64,000 nt of DNA, from assembly GCA_963995505.1 (NCBI GenBank), contig OZ023181.1, positions 16,922,221 to 16,986,220 on the forward strand. Reading direction: 5' to 3'. The DNA is from Hypericum androsaemum. Lineage: Eukaryota; Streptophyta; Magnoliopsida; Malpighiales; Hypericaceae. This document shows positions 1 to 11,483 of the stretch, piece after piece (the stretch's first letter is position 1; every line of letters starts with the position of its first letter). The notes beneath the pieces were generated by a model, which saw nothing but the letters and a program-made list of their open reading frames with translations, was not told the origin of the DNA and made no database searches. Made by a program: the position numbers and the translations under genes.

Positions 1-2
1 AT

Positions 3-542
3 GTCTTGGAAAAGGCCAGGAAAGAATTGGATGCTCAAATCGGACAAGAGCGGCTCATCAAAGAAGACGATCTTTCTCAACTTCCTTACCTCCATAATAT
101 TATCTCAGAGACGCTGCGATTATATCCGTCAGCTCCATTGTTACTACCACGCTACTCCTCCGACGATTGTACCATCAGTGGGTACAACGTGCCTCATGAC
201 ACCATAGTATTGATCAATGCGTGGGCCATACATAGGGACCCTGCGGCCTGGGAGGAGCCAGAGAGCTTCAAGCCGGAGAGATTTGAAGGCGATGAGAAGG
301 GTAGTCATAAGTTGATGCCATTTGGGTTGGGCCGGAGGGCTTGTCCTGGTTATGGTTTGGCCCAACGTATTGTGGGCTTGACTTTGGGAGCCCTAATCCA
401 ATGCTTTCAGTGGAAGACGATTGGCGAGGAGTTGGTTGATATGGGGGAAGGGACGGGCACCACCATGCCTAAAGCCCAGCCATTAGAGGTCATGTGTAAA
501 TCACGTGGTGTTATGGATCATGTTCTTGCCGATGTTGTCTAG
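3..542 (+). CDS. P450-1: C-terminal exon of a CYP81-like cytochrome P450 (partial, cut by window start)
   Basis: This is a heme-thiolate monooxygenase of the ER membrane, which uses electrons from P450 reductase. The frame is already open at base 3 (V-L-E-K-A-R), so the exon and the rest of the gene lie to the left of the window. Visible landmarks in order are the K-helix ExxR in ETLRLYP, the PERF motif in FKPERFE, and the heme loop [10 protein letters not shown] with the cysteine ligand. The frame ends at TAG 540-542. The wording and length match the last exon of the CYP81 family, whose members oxidise isoflavonoids, lignans or indole glucosinolates. The substrate cannot be told here. It is the first of five same-strand P450s and no lesion is visible in the part seen. 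Confidence 0.9.
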   Translation, partial: VLEKARKELDAQIGQERLIKEDDLSQLPYLHNIISETLRLYPSAPLLLPRYSSDDCTISGYNVPHDTIVLINAWAIHRDPAAWEEPESFKPERFEGDEKGSHKLMPFGLGRRACPGYGLAQRIVGLTLGALIQCFQWKTIGEELVDMGEGTGTTMPKAQPLEVMCKSRGVMDHVLADVV

Positions 543-1049
543 ATTTCGCATCTGTTATATATAATCGAGAGGTTGGATTGATATGTCGATTCGATTTTTA
601 ATATACCGTTGTGTTAAATCCTCATAATATATATAGAATTATGTTTATTATGCATCTTGGAATACCAGCGCAAACGGTAGATTGAGTGTCATTGTCCCGT
701 AAACATAATAGATTATAAATAACTCTTTTAATGGATTTTTTTTTAAATTTGTAAGATGATATTTTTTTTGAAAGATTAGGCAGGTGTCTTAATTTCTGTC
801 CCCACTCTGACTATACATGACTAATTGTTACGCGTATAGTCCAAAAATGGTCACACTTTTCTTTTTTACAAGAAACCACACTTCCCCGTCCATTCTTCTC
901 TCTTTCTCTTTTTAAATTCTCATATTAAAGAATCAAAATTGAACATTATCAGATTTTATTTAAAGATGATTCTTTAAAAAGATTTTTGTAAAATTTGAAC
1001 TAAAGACTTCTCAAATAAATTTAAATTCCTTATTACTTGGACTTCGATT
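543..1049. other. 3' flank of P450-1, AT-rich, no gene seen
   Basis: This stretch holds the presumed 3' UTR of P450-1 followed by AT-rich DNA. I see no coding frame, tRNA or clear mobile-element end. Homology to unit B (19708 onward) begins near its right end. Confidence 0.5.
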
Positions 1050-1424
1050 TTTTGTTGTTCGTGTTGTCCGCTCGTGTTCTCTTTTCAAACAGTTTTGATA
1101 TTTATTAATTAATTCACAGCTTTTTTGAAGCTATTAGTTCAGAATACGATCTTACTTGAGATAAAACTAGTAAAATTGATATTAATTCTATTTTTAGGGG
1201 ATATAAATTGAGGAAAAAACTGAGCCTTGATTAAAAAAATTGTTAAGCTTTTATGTCTAGCATAAATATGTATATTTTAATACTTATAGAAAAGCCAATT
1301 ACATTGTGGACCATTATTGTATTTGTGTATGTCTATTAGTCCACTATGTTGATTTGCTAGTGTTAAGAGAGTACGTCGCATATGGTGAAATTATAATTGT
1401 GAACTTTAGATCGATATTACTTAT

Positions 1425-2011
1425 TGTTGGACCTTGGGCCCAATCAGGCACAATTGGGCCCAGGCCCATTAGTTAGGTTGGATGGGCCGGTCAACCCGCG
1501 TTGACCGGCCCAATGCCACGTAGGCGTCACGTCAGCGTGACGTGGTGCTGACGTAGTTACTGCCAAAGGTGGCAGCCCACGTGGCGCGCTGACGTGGTGC
1601 TGCGTGACGGACACGTGTCGGACATGCGGCCCGAAGTGCCACGTGGCACGCCACGTGACGGACATGCGGTCCGAAGTGCCACGTGGCGCATTCTGGTGTG
1701 CCGGATTTCCCTATAAAAGGGGAAAATCGGCTGGACCAAATTGTAAGTTTGCCCACAACCACTCAATATGAAAGGAAAAATTCTGGATTAGTTCCTGAAT
1801 TTTGATCAGATTTTCTATAGAGGAAATCTCGTGAAAATCAATTACGAATCCGTTAAAACGTGATCGTAATTCGACTAGCACGAAGACTTTGTGGATCCGA
1901 ACTTGTGGACCTCTTACTTCAACAAGTAAGTGATTTATTATTAACGAATTAGTTTATTAATTAAACGGGTTTAACACGTAATTACTCATTAATTACGCGT
2001 CGAATATGTCA
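1425..2011 (+). repeat. Copia-1 5' LTR
   Basis: The LTR runs from TGTTGG to a point just before the primer-binding site. Its last bases (GAATATGTCA) differ from the right LTR (GAATCCA), so the inner edge is uncertain by a few bases. It carries two copies of the roughly 28-bp CGGACATGCGG repeat, against four in the right LTR. Confidence 0.85.
1570..1722 (+). promoter_or_regulatory. LTR promoter: CACGTG (G-box) cluster plus TATA box
   Basis: Five CACGTG cores, several in the context CCACGTGGC, lie between about 1577 and 1686. They are followed by CTATAAAAGG at 1711-1720, a good TATA box. G-boxes and ABREs are bound by bZIP and bHLH factors in plants. That this cluster drives LTR transcription is inference from spacing. 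Confidence 0.55.
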
Positions 2012-2013
2012 AT

Positions 2014-2025
2014 TGGTATCAGAGC
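2014..2025 (+). other. Copia-1 primer-binding site (initiator tRNA-Met type)
   Basis: TGGTATCAGAGC directly follows the LTR. It is the standard plant LTR-element site complementary to the 3' end of initiator tRNA-Met. Confidence 0.9.
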
Positions 2026-2869
2026 ATGGTTGAAACCATATTTTGATGATAATATGATATTTTAATTCAAATAATTATGTGATTTTTTGGGTTAAAAATC
2101 GTATTAATTATAATTTTATTGAAAATCATAATCTGTTGGACTTTAAAATAATTAATTTAGAACCAACGGGACTAAATTAAATTTTGCCTAACCGCTTGGG
2201 CAAATTTGCGCACGCGCGAAACCTTAAGGTACCAATCTGAAATTTGACCGCTTACGTGGCACCTGCGGGTCATAGACTTCGGTGTAATATTCGGAAAACT
2301 TGGGGATTAATTGGAAATTTGTCCAAAAATCTCGAAATCGTCAAAAACCCTAATCGGGCGATTTGGGCTATTTCGCCCCAAATCAAATTCCGTCGATTTC
2401 GTCAGAAATCTGACGATTTCGATGCCGTAGATCGACGATAGTCGATTCTCCAGCTTCTCCCCGACGTCCCGATACCACGTTTGTGGATCGACGTCACCGG
2501 AATCGCAAGATCGAAGACGACGACGGCAGAGAGACGCGGAACGGAGAAGACGTTCGTGACGGAGAACAGCCGTACGACGGCCCGCGAGGCTGCTACAGAC
2601 ATGCTCGCGAGGCCGAGACGAGTCGAACGCGACCGATCTCGGCCGTTGGTTCGCCACCGTTACGCGGCGGTCGTAGGAGGAGCGGCGGCCGGGTTTTTTC
2701 GTCGCACGGGAGAAGAGAGAGAAATCAGAAGGGGAAAATATGTGAGGGGCAAAATCGTAATTTCACGATTTTTCCCGAAAATATTTATACCCGGGTCAAG
2801 AAAATAAAAAAACCGGACGGAATGGCCTAGTTTCTTGGTTCGACCCAAGTCAAAATTGGACTTAAATTA
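2026..2869 (+). other. Copia-1 long leader, first part (GC-rich block)
   Basis: Untranslated-looking internal DNA between the primer-binding site and gag. Bases 2440-2700 are CpG-rich and open in several overlapping frames on both strands, which is what composition alone gives, so I do not call a gene. A leader this long is unusual for a plant copia element. Confidence 0.5.
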
Positions 2870-3739
2870 TTGGATTTTTCCTTTTTTAATTGGATAAAAT
2901 CAATTTTTATTCAATTAAAATCCAATAAATTGATAAAAATTTTGAGAAATTTTTGTCAATTAGGTTTATTAAAATTATATTTTAATAAACTTAAAAATAT
3001 TTTGGAACGAGTTCCGAGATATGCTAAAGTTAAACTAAAATCACATAAATTGATCCATAATATGATCATCAAAAGATTGAAAATTAAGTTTTTCAATTCT
3101 ATTTTGGGAGAATATGAGAATTAACCCGAAATTGAATTGCAATTGTTGCAAGATTTGATGGCTACTGGAGGAAGGTATCTGAACTTCTGTGCAACAGAAC
3201 TTCGACAAAAGATTCTAAAGCGCTGTTTACCGCTTCGTGTGCCTCAGGATGACATGTATGTTATCGTCGAGCACATTGAGGCTGTTCACCGGGAGATGCA
3301 AGAATGCATATGGGCCGGAGGTTACGATCATGGAGAGGACTGACCCTCTATGTTTCGAGACCTCCTGGTCACGCTAAAAATCCAAGAAGATATGAGTATC
3401 TTCTCGGCACCTGAGTTCAATACCCATAGAGATGCTCTCTATGGTTTGATTCACTATCTCGAGGAGAGGGGTCTTCTCAGAGAAATGATACCTTCTCCTG
3501 TTCTGGAGCTGCGAAGCGGTTTGATCTTGAATCGCTACCTCGCTAAGGAATACCATTACCGTTTTCCTCCGCTCCTGATCATCTGGATCATGGATTCAAT
3601 TCCAGTTCCGGAAAGTACCCTGGAACTTCTCGCCGGATCGTCCTCGCACCCGGTCCCCACAAGATCGTCCTCGGATCCGGATCCAGATATGTATCTGGAT
3701 TCTCCTACCGGATCGCCTAGACATCCGATCCCCGTGTGA
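2870..3739 (+). pseudogene. Extra reading frame between LTR and gag of Copia-1, unrecognised, broken
   Basis: One frame runs from about 2870 to 3739 with stops at 3122-3124 and 3341-3343. The best part (3137-3739, about 200 codons) reads like protein. Segments include LNFCATELRQKILKRCLPLR and AVHREMQECIWAGGYDHGED, followed after the stop by a charged part and a Ser/Pro/Asp-rich tail. It has no zinc knuckle or catalytic motif I recognise. It lies upstream of gag on the coding strand, so it may be an accessory frame of this lineage or captured sequence. The function is unknown. Confidence 0.4.
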
Positions 3740-4098
3740 TTACATGTTTAACTATCCCCATGTACATATGTTGTTTTTTGGGGAAATTTTGTACAACATG
3801 TGGAGACCTTTTCTGAGTTTTTTGTACATGTGTGTATAAGCTCAGAATGTACAAATGCATGTAATTAAATAAAAATGTTTGTTTACTTACTTCCACTTGA
3901 ATTTACTATCGATGAACTTTAAACGGTTGAAGTTTAAGATTAATACTTGAATGGTGAGGGAAAGCATGCCCGCGATCCACTTCAATTTTGAGATTAATCA
4001 AGAACTCCATATCGTTAAAAGTTATGAGTGATTAGTAAATTGAATCATATTGCCAAATCAAATTTCTAATATGTTCTCATATCAAAAATCCCTATAGA

Positions 4099-4890
4099 GA
4101 TGTCAGTCGCTATGAGAACTATGAGAATTGGAGCATGAAAATCCAATATGTGCTTGAAGAACAAGAGGTTCTAGAGCACATACATGTGATAATGGATGAG
4201 CCTGAAGAAGGCACAACTGCTCAACATAAGCGAGATAAGGAAGCTTATGTTATTTGGAAGAGAAAAAATACTACTGCTCGATTGATCTTGTTGAGTTCAA
4301 TGATGGATGATATCACCAGACAATTTCGCGTGCATGACAACGCGAAAGAGTTATGGGATGCTCTCAAACAAAAATTTGGAAAGCTTTCAGTGTCGAAGCT
4401 GCGTGCTTTGACCATAAGGTTTGACACCTTTAAAAAGCGTTCGGAGGTTCCCATGAGGAAACACTTGAGAGTAATGTCCAATATGATCAGTGAACTGGCA
4501 GAAGCTGGTCACATACTCAGCAACGAGCAGCAGATTCAAGCTGTCATCCGTTCTCTACCACCAAGTTGGGAACATATGAAGATGAATATAACCCATTCCG
4601 ATCATTTGGTAACATTTGATGATGTTGCCAGACACCTTGAGCTGGAGGAAGATCGCCTCCTAGCTATGAAATCCCACCCTGAAGCCCATTCGATTTGTTC
4701 GACTGGGAGTGGTAGAAAAAGGAAGAAAGGTAAAGGAAAGGGTAAGTGTAAACAAACTCCAAAGGCTAAAAACCATAGAATCAAGTTGGATGGCTCCAAG
4801 GCTAAAAAGAACAAGCGGTTTAACATTTCAAAAGTGAAATATTTTAACTGTCAATAGAAGGGACATTTTGCAAAAGATTGCAAGATGCCC
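4099..4890 (+). pseudogene. Copia-1 gag (UBN2-type), nonsense-broken
   Basis: The capsid-like polyprotein segment of a copia element, first ATG at 4135. Hallmarks are the N-terminal YENWSMKIQYVL and the typical middle part with LWDALKQKFG and IRSLPPSWEHM. A Lys-rich stretch follows, then a zinc knuckle whose first Cys is replaced by Tyr and which is interrupted by TAG at 4855-4857. KGHFAKDC follows in the same frame. The normal product would bind element RNA and assemble virus-like particles. This copy could not do so intact. Confidence 0.85.
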
Positions 4891-7800
4891 AAGCAGGTAC
4901 ATCTAAACTCAAGTGTGAGTAAGTTGTATGTATCCTCTTGTACCCTTCTAACTGAGTCACATTCTATGTGGGTGATTGATTCAGGAGCAACAGACCATAT
5001 AGCTAGAGACCGTTGTTCGTTCGTTGAGTACAGGCGGTTGCCGGCTGGAGCTAAAACCATTTTTATCGGTAATAACTCGTGCGTGGATGTGAAAGGCCTG
5101 GGCACTTGTAGATTACACCTTCGTGGTGGTCGTGCCCTTCTTTTACATGACGTGTTGTTTGCTCCGGACATACGAAGGAACCTGATCTCAGTTTCGGCCT
5201 TAATGTCTTTAGGTTTTCGGTTGTCGTTTGAGAACGACACCGTTAGATTATTTTTGGATGATGCCTATTTTGGCCTTGAATATATATCGGAAGGTTTTTT
5301 TATTCTGGATATTGATCCTTGTGAAAGTTTTTCCTTTGTCACTAGTTCAAACTCATCAGAGGATGATATTAAACTATGGCATTCTAGACTTGGCCATATC
5401 GGTCAAGATCGTTTAAACCGTTTAGCTAAGGCAGGACTGTTGGGCAATATAGAGAAATCTATATTACCTAGTTGTGTATCCTGTCTAGAAGGGAAAAGCA
5501 CTAGGAAACCTTTCGGTACTGGGGCTAGAGCCAAATTTCTACTACAATTAGTCCATTCTGACATATGTGGTCCAATGAACGTGAGGGCAAGGCATGAAGC
5601 ATATTACTTCATCACCTTTATTGACGACTATACTAGATATGGTCTGATATACCTGATTTTTCACAAGTCGGAAGCCTTAAACTGCTTCATGACATACATG
5701 AGTTTTATTGAGAATCAGAAGGACAGAAAGATAAAGGCCTTACGAACTGATCGTGGCCGTGAATATCTTTCTGATGAGTTCAAAGCTCTATGCATTGAAA
5801 AAGGAATTGAACATCAGTTGCTGAAAGAAGGAATAGAACCCTTCTTGATATGGTTAGATCGATGATGGCACAGGCAAGTTTGCCTATATCATTCTATAGA
5901 GATGCGCTCCTGACTGCCGCATACGTTCTAAACCGTGTTCCCTCTAAGTCTGTTACAGCCACTCCTTACGAAATGTGGACAGATCGGAAGCCCGATTTAT
6001 CCTATTTTAAGCTATGGGGGTGTGCGTCATATGTCCATTCTACCTCAAGTGCTTTCGGTAAATTAGGACCGAGAGGTAGAAAAAGTATCTTTATAAGATA
6101 CCCAGAGGTATCTAAAGGGTACGTGTTCGTGGGTGAACTGGACAATGGACATGTAACAGAATTTGAATCACGCGATGTCACATTTTTTGAGAATGAATTT
6201 CCAAAGTTGGGGGAGGTTAGTAGTGACCTTACCCTTTATGAGACAAATGAACCAGAATCATCTGGATCACTTCTTCCGAGTGGGAGAATTGAGGAGGAAG
6301 ATAGAGATTTTTTAACTTAAAATGATCCGGAAGGTCGTGATCTGAGTCCTAAAAGGGAGGTAATTCCTTATTCCAGTGGGAGTACGGTATTTCCACCCAG
6401 TGGGAGTACAATTCCTGGATATGGTGAATATATGAAAGATGTTTATCAAAACTGGAAATACCGTAGGTCTAGCAGAACTAGCATACCATGCCGATGATTT
6501 GACATCAAAGGCGAGGCTAATGCGTTCTTGGCATCACTAAAGAAATTTGGTGGTCCAAGTGAAATTCTTCTGGCCATCCTGCAGGATGAAGATGAACCAA
6601 AGAATGTATCTGGAGCTTTGTCATCTCCAAAACGAAATGAATGGATGAATGCAATAGAAGAAGAAATGTCTTCTATAATCAAAAACTATGTTTGGCATCT
6701 GGTTGACCTACCTAAGGGGCGTAGGGAAATTGGGAATAAGTAGATTCTCAAAATCAAGCGCAATGCAGATGTCAGTATCGAAAGATACAAAGCGCGTTTA
6801 GTTGCCCAAGAGTTTAAACAACAGGCTGGGATAGACTATGAGGAGACTTTTGCACCTATTGTTAGATTTACGTCAATTAGGGTCATTTTAGCTATGGTTG
6901 CTAACATGAATCTAGAATTATATCAAATGGATGTATAGACTGCTTTTCTCCACGGAGAATTGGATGAAGAAATCTATATAATTCAGCCTGAGGGCTACAT
7001 TCAAAAAGGCTGCGAACACAAAGTTTACAAATTGAATAGATCAATTTATGGCCTTAAGTAGTCGTCTAGACAGTGGTATATTCGCTTTCATAATACGATC
7101 ATGCAGCATGATTTTATAATGATAGACGAAGATCACTGCGTGTATGTTAAGCGATCATGGAAGAAGTTTGTTATCATCACTTTATATGTTGATGACATAC
7201 TTTTAGCTGGAAATGACATGGGATTTCTTGTCGAAATCAAAGATTGGTTATCTTCTAACTTTGAAATGAAAGACATGGATGAAGCAGATTACTTACTCGG
7301 AGTTAAGATTTCGAGAAATCGTTCCAAGAGAATAGTGTCTCTTTCACAAGAGACATATATTCGCAAAGTAGTAGAACATTTCAATTGTGATCACAGTAAC
7401 CCAAAGTATGTCCCATTGGTTAAAGGTCATAATTTGTGTAAGGACATGTGCCCAAAAATAGCTAAACAACGTAAGGACATGGAGAAGATTCCTTATGCCA
7501 ATGCAGTTGGATGCCTGATGTACGCAATGTTGTGTACTAGACCTGATATTTACTGTACTGTAGGAATAGCAAGCAGATATCAGTCTGATCCAGGCAGTGC
7601 TCTCTGGAAGGCTGTCAAAAGAATTTTGAAATATTTGAACACTACAGCAGAATACTCCTTGTGCTATCAAGGCCGTGACCTGATATTGAGTGGCTATACT
7701 GATGCTGATTGGAGAGGTGATGTGGATAAGAAAAAATCTACATCTGGATTCGTTTTTTTGTTAAACGGGGGTGCTATCTCATGGAGCAGTAAGAAGCAAA

Positions 7801-8162
7801 CATGTGTATCCCTGTCAACAATGGAAGCGGAATATGTAGCTTCAGCTCATGCTACACAAGAAGACGTATGGTTGAATAGATTCTTAAGCCATCTCTCCCT
7901 GATCAACTCGACGGAGTCCGTGAGTCTATTCTGCGACAACAAGGCGGCTATAGCTTATTTTAAGGATCCTAGATTCCATAGCAGGGCTAAGCATATAGAT
8001 ATTAAATTTCACTTTGTTAGAAATTTAATAAAATATAAAGAACTGTGTATGAAATACATATCTACACGAGATATGACCGCAGATCTAATGACTAAAGCAT
8101 TACCTCAAGAAGTGTTCGAGAAACATGTTAAGTCACTGGGTTTACGACGGTTTCATTTGTAA
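4885..8162 (+). pseudogene. Copia-1 pol (protease, integrase, RT, RNase H), multiply broken
   Basis: Same frame as gag up to about 5830: protease with DSGA (about 4978-4989), then the integrase HHCC region (HSRLGHIG ... CVSCLEGK) and catalytic segments HSDICGP and RTDRGREY. A deletion near 5820 removes the segment before AERRNRT and shifts the frame. The rest of integrase, RT (YKARLVAQEF ... YVDDILLAGND at about 7185) and RNase H (GYTDADW ... STMEAEY ... MTKALPQ) continue in the new frame. That frame has stops at 6318, 6495, 6741, 6936 and 7059. The order PR-INT-RT-RH defines Ty1/copia. Confidence 0.9.
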
Positions 8163-9104
8163 TCTAATTAGTTAGAATAAAGGATTTTTATTTGGCAATA
8201 TGAGTTAAATGTGAAACATGTCGGACAGAGAAGTAGCCCACTCACACGGGTGTTTACCTCAGTGGGAGTCAAGAAGTTGATTCCTAGATGAGATGAGACA
8301 GTTATTGGACATACATAAGTGCATGTTCTATGACGGAATGATGTCTTGCTCAAGAGCAAGTTTTCCTATGGGATGCAGGAATAAGTTGCTGCATTTGGAT
8401 TTTCTACAATCCATATGATAAGATATAAGTAGAACTTATCATACTGTCTGTCCTATTAGCCTAGAGTTAAGCTAAGGCTGATACTCTAGTATGGTGTTAA
8501 ATGACATGTGTTCTTTTAAAAAGGAATATACACCGTAACACGTGATCAGTATCATGTGTGCTACTCAACCACTGGATGAGATGAAAATGTTGAGTGATTT
8601 CACAATCCCTAGTGTGAGACCAATTTTCGAGAACTGTGATTCCCGAAACCTACCCTTAAGATCCTAAACGTATTCTGGAAGTATGGTCCAGTGTTGCTAG
8701 CTTGGAAAGTTCATGAAAAGGTTATGGCATAGCGATTCGACCTGGCAGGGCTGACCAGAAAAGCAGGCTGTATAATTATGAAAAGAATATAGTTAAGGGA
8801 GAAGGAACTACGTTCATCACATTCTGAGTTTCGTGGTTCAGGTGCACCAATTGTATTGAAAAGTACAATAGTGAACCCGAATATAATTGTTTGAAATCAC
8901 TGATGTGAACAATAGAATGTGACATGAGTCCTGGGGTAATATCATACATTATACAAGAAGGTTATCGAGATGCTATTATTCAAGTAGCCTGAGTGTCCGT
9001 GCTCTTGAATTTGGCTTGTCATACTCGACGTGTGCTGATCGCACGAAATCCTTTAAAGAAATCTGATAACTGTTGATCAAGGTCAATAATAATTGAGTGG
9101 GAGA
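8163..9104 (+). other. Copia-1 3' non-coding region and polypurine tract
   Basis: About 940 bases without a frame separate pol from the right LTR. It ends in the purine-rich GAGTGGGAGA just before TGTTGG at 9105, the expected plus-strand primer. Confidence 0.7.
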
Positions 9105-9670
9105 TGTTGGACCTTGGGCCCATCAGGCAATTATTATTGTGCCTGATTGGGCCTAGGCCCATCAGGCCCATTAGTTGGGTTGGATGGGTCAGTCAACGCG
9201 CCACGTCAGCGTAGTGCCACGTGGCACGCCCCGTGGCGGACATGCAGCCCAAAGTGCCACGTGGCGGACATGCGGCCCAAAGTGCCACGTAGCGGACATG
9301 CGGTCCGAAGTACCACGTGGCGGACATGTGGTCCGAAGTGCCACGTGGCGCATTCTGGTGTGCCGGATTTCCCTATAAAAGGGGAAATTCGGCTGGACCA
9401 AATTATAAGTTTGCCCACAACCACTCAATAAGAAAGGAAAAATTCTGGATTAGTTCCTGAATTTTGATCAGATTTTCTATAGAGAAAATCTCATGAAAAT
9501 CAATTACGAATTCATTAAAATGTGATCGTAATTCGACTAGCACGAAGACTTTGTGGATCCGAACCTGTGGACCTTTTGCTTCAACAAGTAAGTGATTTAT
9601 TATTAACGAATTAGTTTGTTAATTAAATAGGTTTAACACGTAATTACTCATTAATTACGCGTCGAATCCA
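9105..9670 (+). repeat. Copia-1 3' LTR
   Basis: Begins TGTTGGACCTTGGGCC and ends GAATCCA before the CTTAT target duplication (9671-9675). It contains four tandem copies of a roughly 28-bp unit with CCACGTGG between 9236 and 9350, and a TATA box (CCCTATAAAA, 9371-9380). Confidence 0.88.
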
Positions 9671-10291
9671 CTTATGTTGTCTAGTTATATTATTAATTTA
9701 TATACGATAGAAGAATGTAAAACTTATACGACTCTGTTGTTGATTCGAATTAAGATTAAAATTCCTATAATATATATGATTATTAATTTGATCTCGGCCC
9801 TTTATTGAAAATTTAATAAACATCCCCGATCATTTAGCAAGCGATAATCTCATTCCTCATTAAATCTTTTTATCTGACATGAATTGGAACTAATCGGATG
9901 TGAACCTTCTCCTAACCGCGATTTTAACCCCCCGATATTTCTAAAAAAGCACTTGCACAACGGTCCCGAATGCGAAATGCGAAATGCGTACTGATGCGGT
10001 GCAAGGGAAGGAGTACCTGTATGGGTTTATTTCAATTAAGTAGTGCATGCTTGGTTCATGTAAAGGTCGTAGGGTTCTTTTTAATTAAATGTTACAGGCT
10101 TTGATCATATTAAATAAGGTAGATTGAAGGTCATTTTCTTTGGCTATATAAAGCCCTATGAACTATGTAATCGAGATATTATTTGAATATACAAAATAAC
10201 TTGACTTTGATCGTGTTGTTCGGTTATTTTTAATTTTATCGTCAAGTGCATCTCCGATAGATCGAAGAACTTCGTTTCTGGGTATTCTTAG

Positions 10292-10574
10292 TGTTGGGAT
10301 GGCGAGAAATAGGAAAGACTTATTTCCTATTCCTATTCCTATTCTGACTAGATTCTGGACTCCTAATTAGACCTAGATAGGTTACTTGTACACCAAGGGT
10401 TTGTCTCTATATAAAGACATGTTACTCTAAGGTTTTGTATAGCTTTTGTGACTCGGATCCATCAATAAAATTTCTCCTTTCTCACCGTGGACGTAGGCAT
10501 TAGGCCGAACCACGTAATTCTCTTGTTCCGTGTTCTTTGTGCGATCTTGTTCTCTAGTTGCTGAATTCTTAACA
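10292..10574 (+). repeat. Copia-2 5' LTR
   Basis: 283 bp, TG...CA, with a TATA-like TATATAAA at 10408-10415. Confidence 0.92.
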
Positions 10575-10576
10575 AT

Positions 10577-10589
10577 TGGTATCAAGAGC
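10577..10589 (+). other. Copia-2 primer-binding site
   Basis: TGGTATCAAGAGC lies two bases after the LTR. It matches the initiator tRNA-Met site with one extra A. Confidence 0.8.
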
Positions 10590-10601
10590 TTGGGTTGGAG
10601 G

Positions 10602-11483
10602 ATGACGGACGGCGCGAAGTTTGCTCTTGTGAAGTTCGATGGTTCTTCGAATTTTGGGTTATGGCAAAGGCGTGTCAAGGATCTCCTCGTGCAACAAGGG
10701 ATGGTCATCGCGCTCTCGGAGAAGAAGCCCGAGAAGATGGAAGAGCAAGAGTGGAAGGAGATGGGGGCCAAGGCGGTGGCGAAAATTCGCTTGTGCTTGG
10801 CGGATGATGTGATGTATCACGTCATGGATGAGGAGTCACCAGCTGAGGTATGGAAGAAATTGGAAGCAAGGTATATGTCTAAGTCTTTGTCGAACAAGCT
10901 TTATCTTAAGCAAAGATTGTACGGGCTCAAGATGAAGGAGGGCTCGGATTTGAGCCAACACATTAATGGTTTCAGTCAACTTGTGAGCGACTTGAGAAAG
11001 GTTGATGTGAAGTTCGAGGAAGAAGACAAGGCATTGTTGCTGCTGAATTCTTTACCTGGCTCCTACGAAAATTTGGTTACAACTCTAACTTGGGGGAAGG
11101 AGTCCCTGGTGTTGGAAGATATCACAAGTGCTCTGCTAGGGTTTCATCAAAGAAGGAAAATTGACGATGAACAAGCGGAAGGGCTAGTTGTGAGGGGTAG
11201 CCATGGTGATCGTAGTGGGGCAAAAGACAGGAAGGGATCCAAGTCGTGGTCAAGGAGGTTCAAGGGAAATTGCTTCGAGTGCGGAGAAAAAGGGCACGTG
11301 AAGAAGGATTGTCCAAAAAGAACTCGGGATCGCGAGGAAAAAGGATCAGGTTTCGTGAATGTGGCCTCACATTCGGACGAGTCAGATGGTGATCTTCTTT
11401 CTGTTTTGTCAAGTCCAAAGCATTCTGATTCCTGGATTTTGGATAGCGCTTGCTCTTTCCACATGACGCCCAAGAGAGGGTAG
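10602..11483 (+). CDS. Copia-2 gag with CCHC zinc knuckle
   Basis: ATG at 10602 follows the primer-binding site and starts the usual copia gag opening (MTDGAKFALVKFDGSSNFG). The central gag domain (LYLKQRLYGLKMKEG, LLLNSLPGSYENL) is followed by an intact zinc knuckle CFECGEKGHVKKDC (codons from 11271). The frame runs on into a protease-like segment WILDSACSFHM, where the catalytic motif reads DSA instead of DSG, and meets TAG at 11481-11483. The product would be a particle protein of about 293 aa able to bind RNA. The ATG is chosen over an upstream in-frame start inside the LTR and leader. Confidence 0.8.
   Translation: MTDGAKFALVKFDGSSNFGLWQRRVKDLLVQQGMVIALSEKKPEKMEEQEWKEMGAKAVAKIRLCLADDVMYHVMDEESPAEVWKKLEARYMSKSLSNKLYLKQRLYGLKMKEGSDLSQHINGFSQLVSDLRKVDVKFEEEDKALLLLNSLPGSYENLVTTLTWGKESLVLEDITSALLGFHQRRKIDDEQAEGLVVRGSHGDRSGAKDRKGSKSWSRRFKGNCFECGEKGHVKKDCPKRTRDREEKGSGFVNVASHSDESDGDLLSVLSSPKHSDSWILDSACSFHMTPKRG

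Larger units (their letters stand above)
1425..9670 (+). mobile_element. Copia-1: full-length, defective Ty1/copia LTR retrotransposon
   Basis: Two LTRs starting TGTTGGACCTTGGGCC (1425 and 9105) enclose a primer-binding site, gag, protease, integrase, reverse transcriptase and RNase H in copia order. The right LTR ends in CCA followed by CTTAT, and CTTAT also precedes the left LTR (1420-1424), giving a 5-bp target duplication. Unit B has the empty site, a single TATTACTTATGTTGTC at about 22101-22116. Gag-pol carries several stops and at least one frameshift, so the copy is dead. Its LTRs differ in tandem-repeat number and at their inner ends, which suggests it is not recent. Confidence 0.92.

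Noticed and set aside
1444..1766. Several minus-strand frames with R-H-V-A-L-R-T repeats in the Copia-1 LTR (also 9189-9428)
   Set aside because: They arise from the CACGTGG tandem repeats and overlap the LTR promoter. No protein feature is visible.
2307..2830. Overlapping open frames on both strands of the Copia-1 leader
   Set aside because: CpG-rich composition leaves all frames open. No frame has recognisable or consistent protein wording, unlike 3137-3739.
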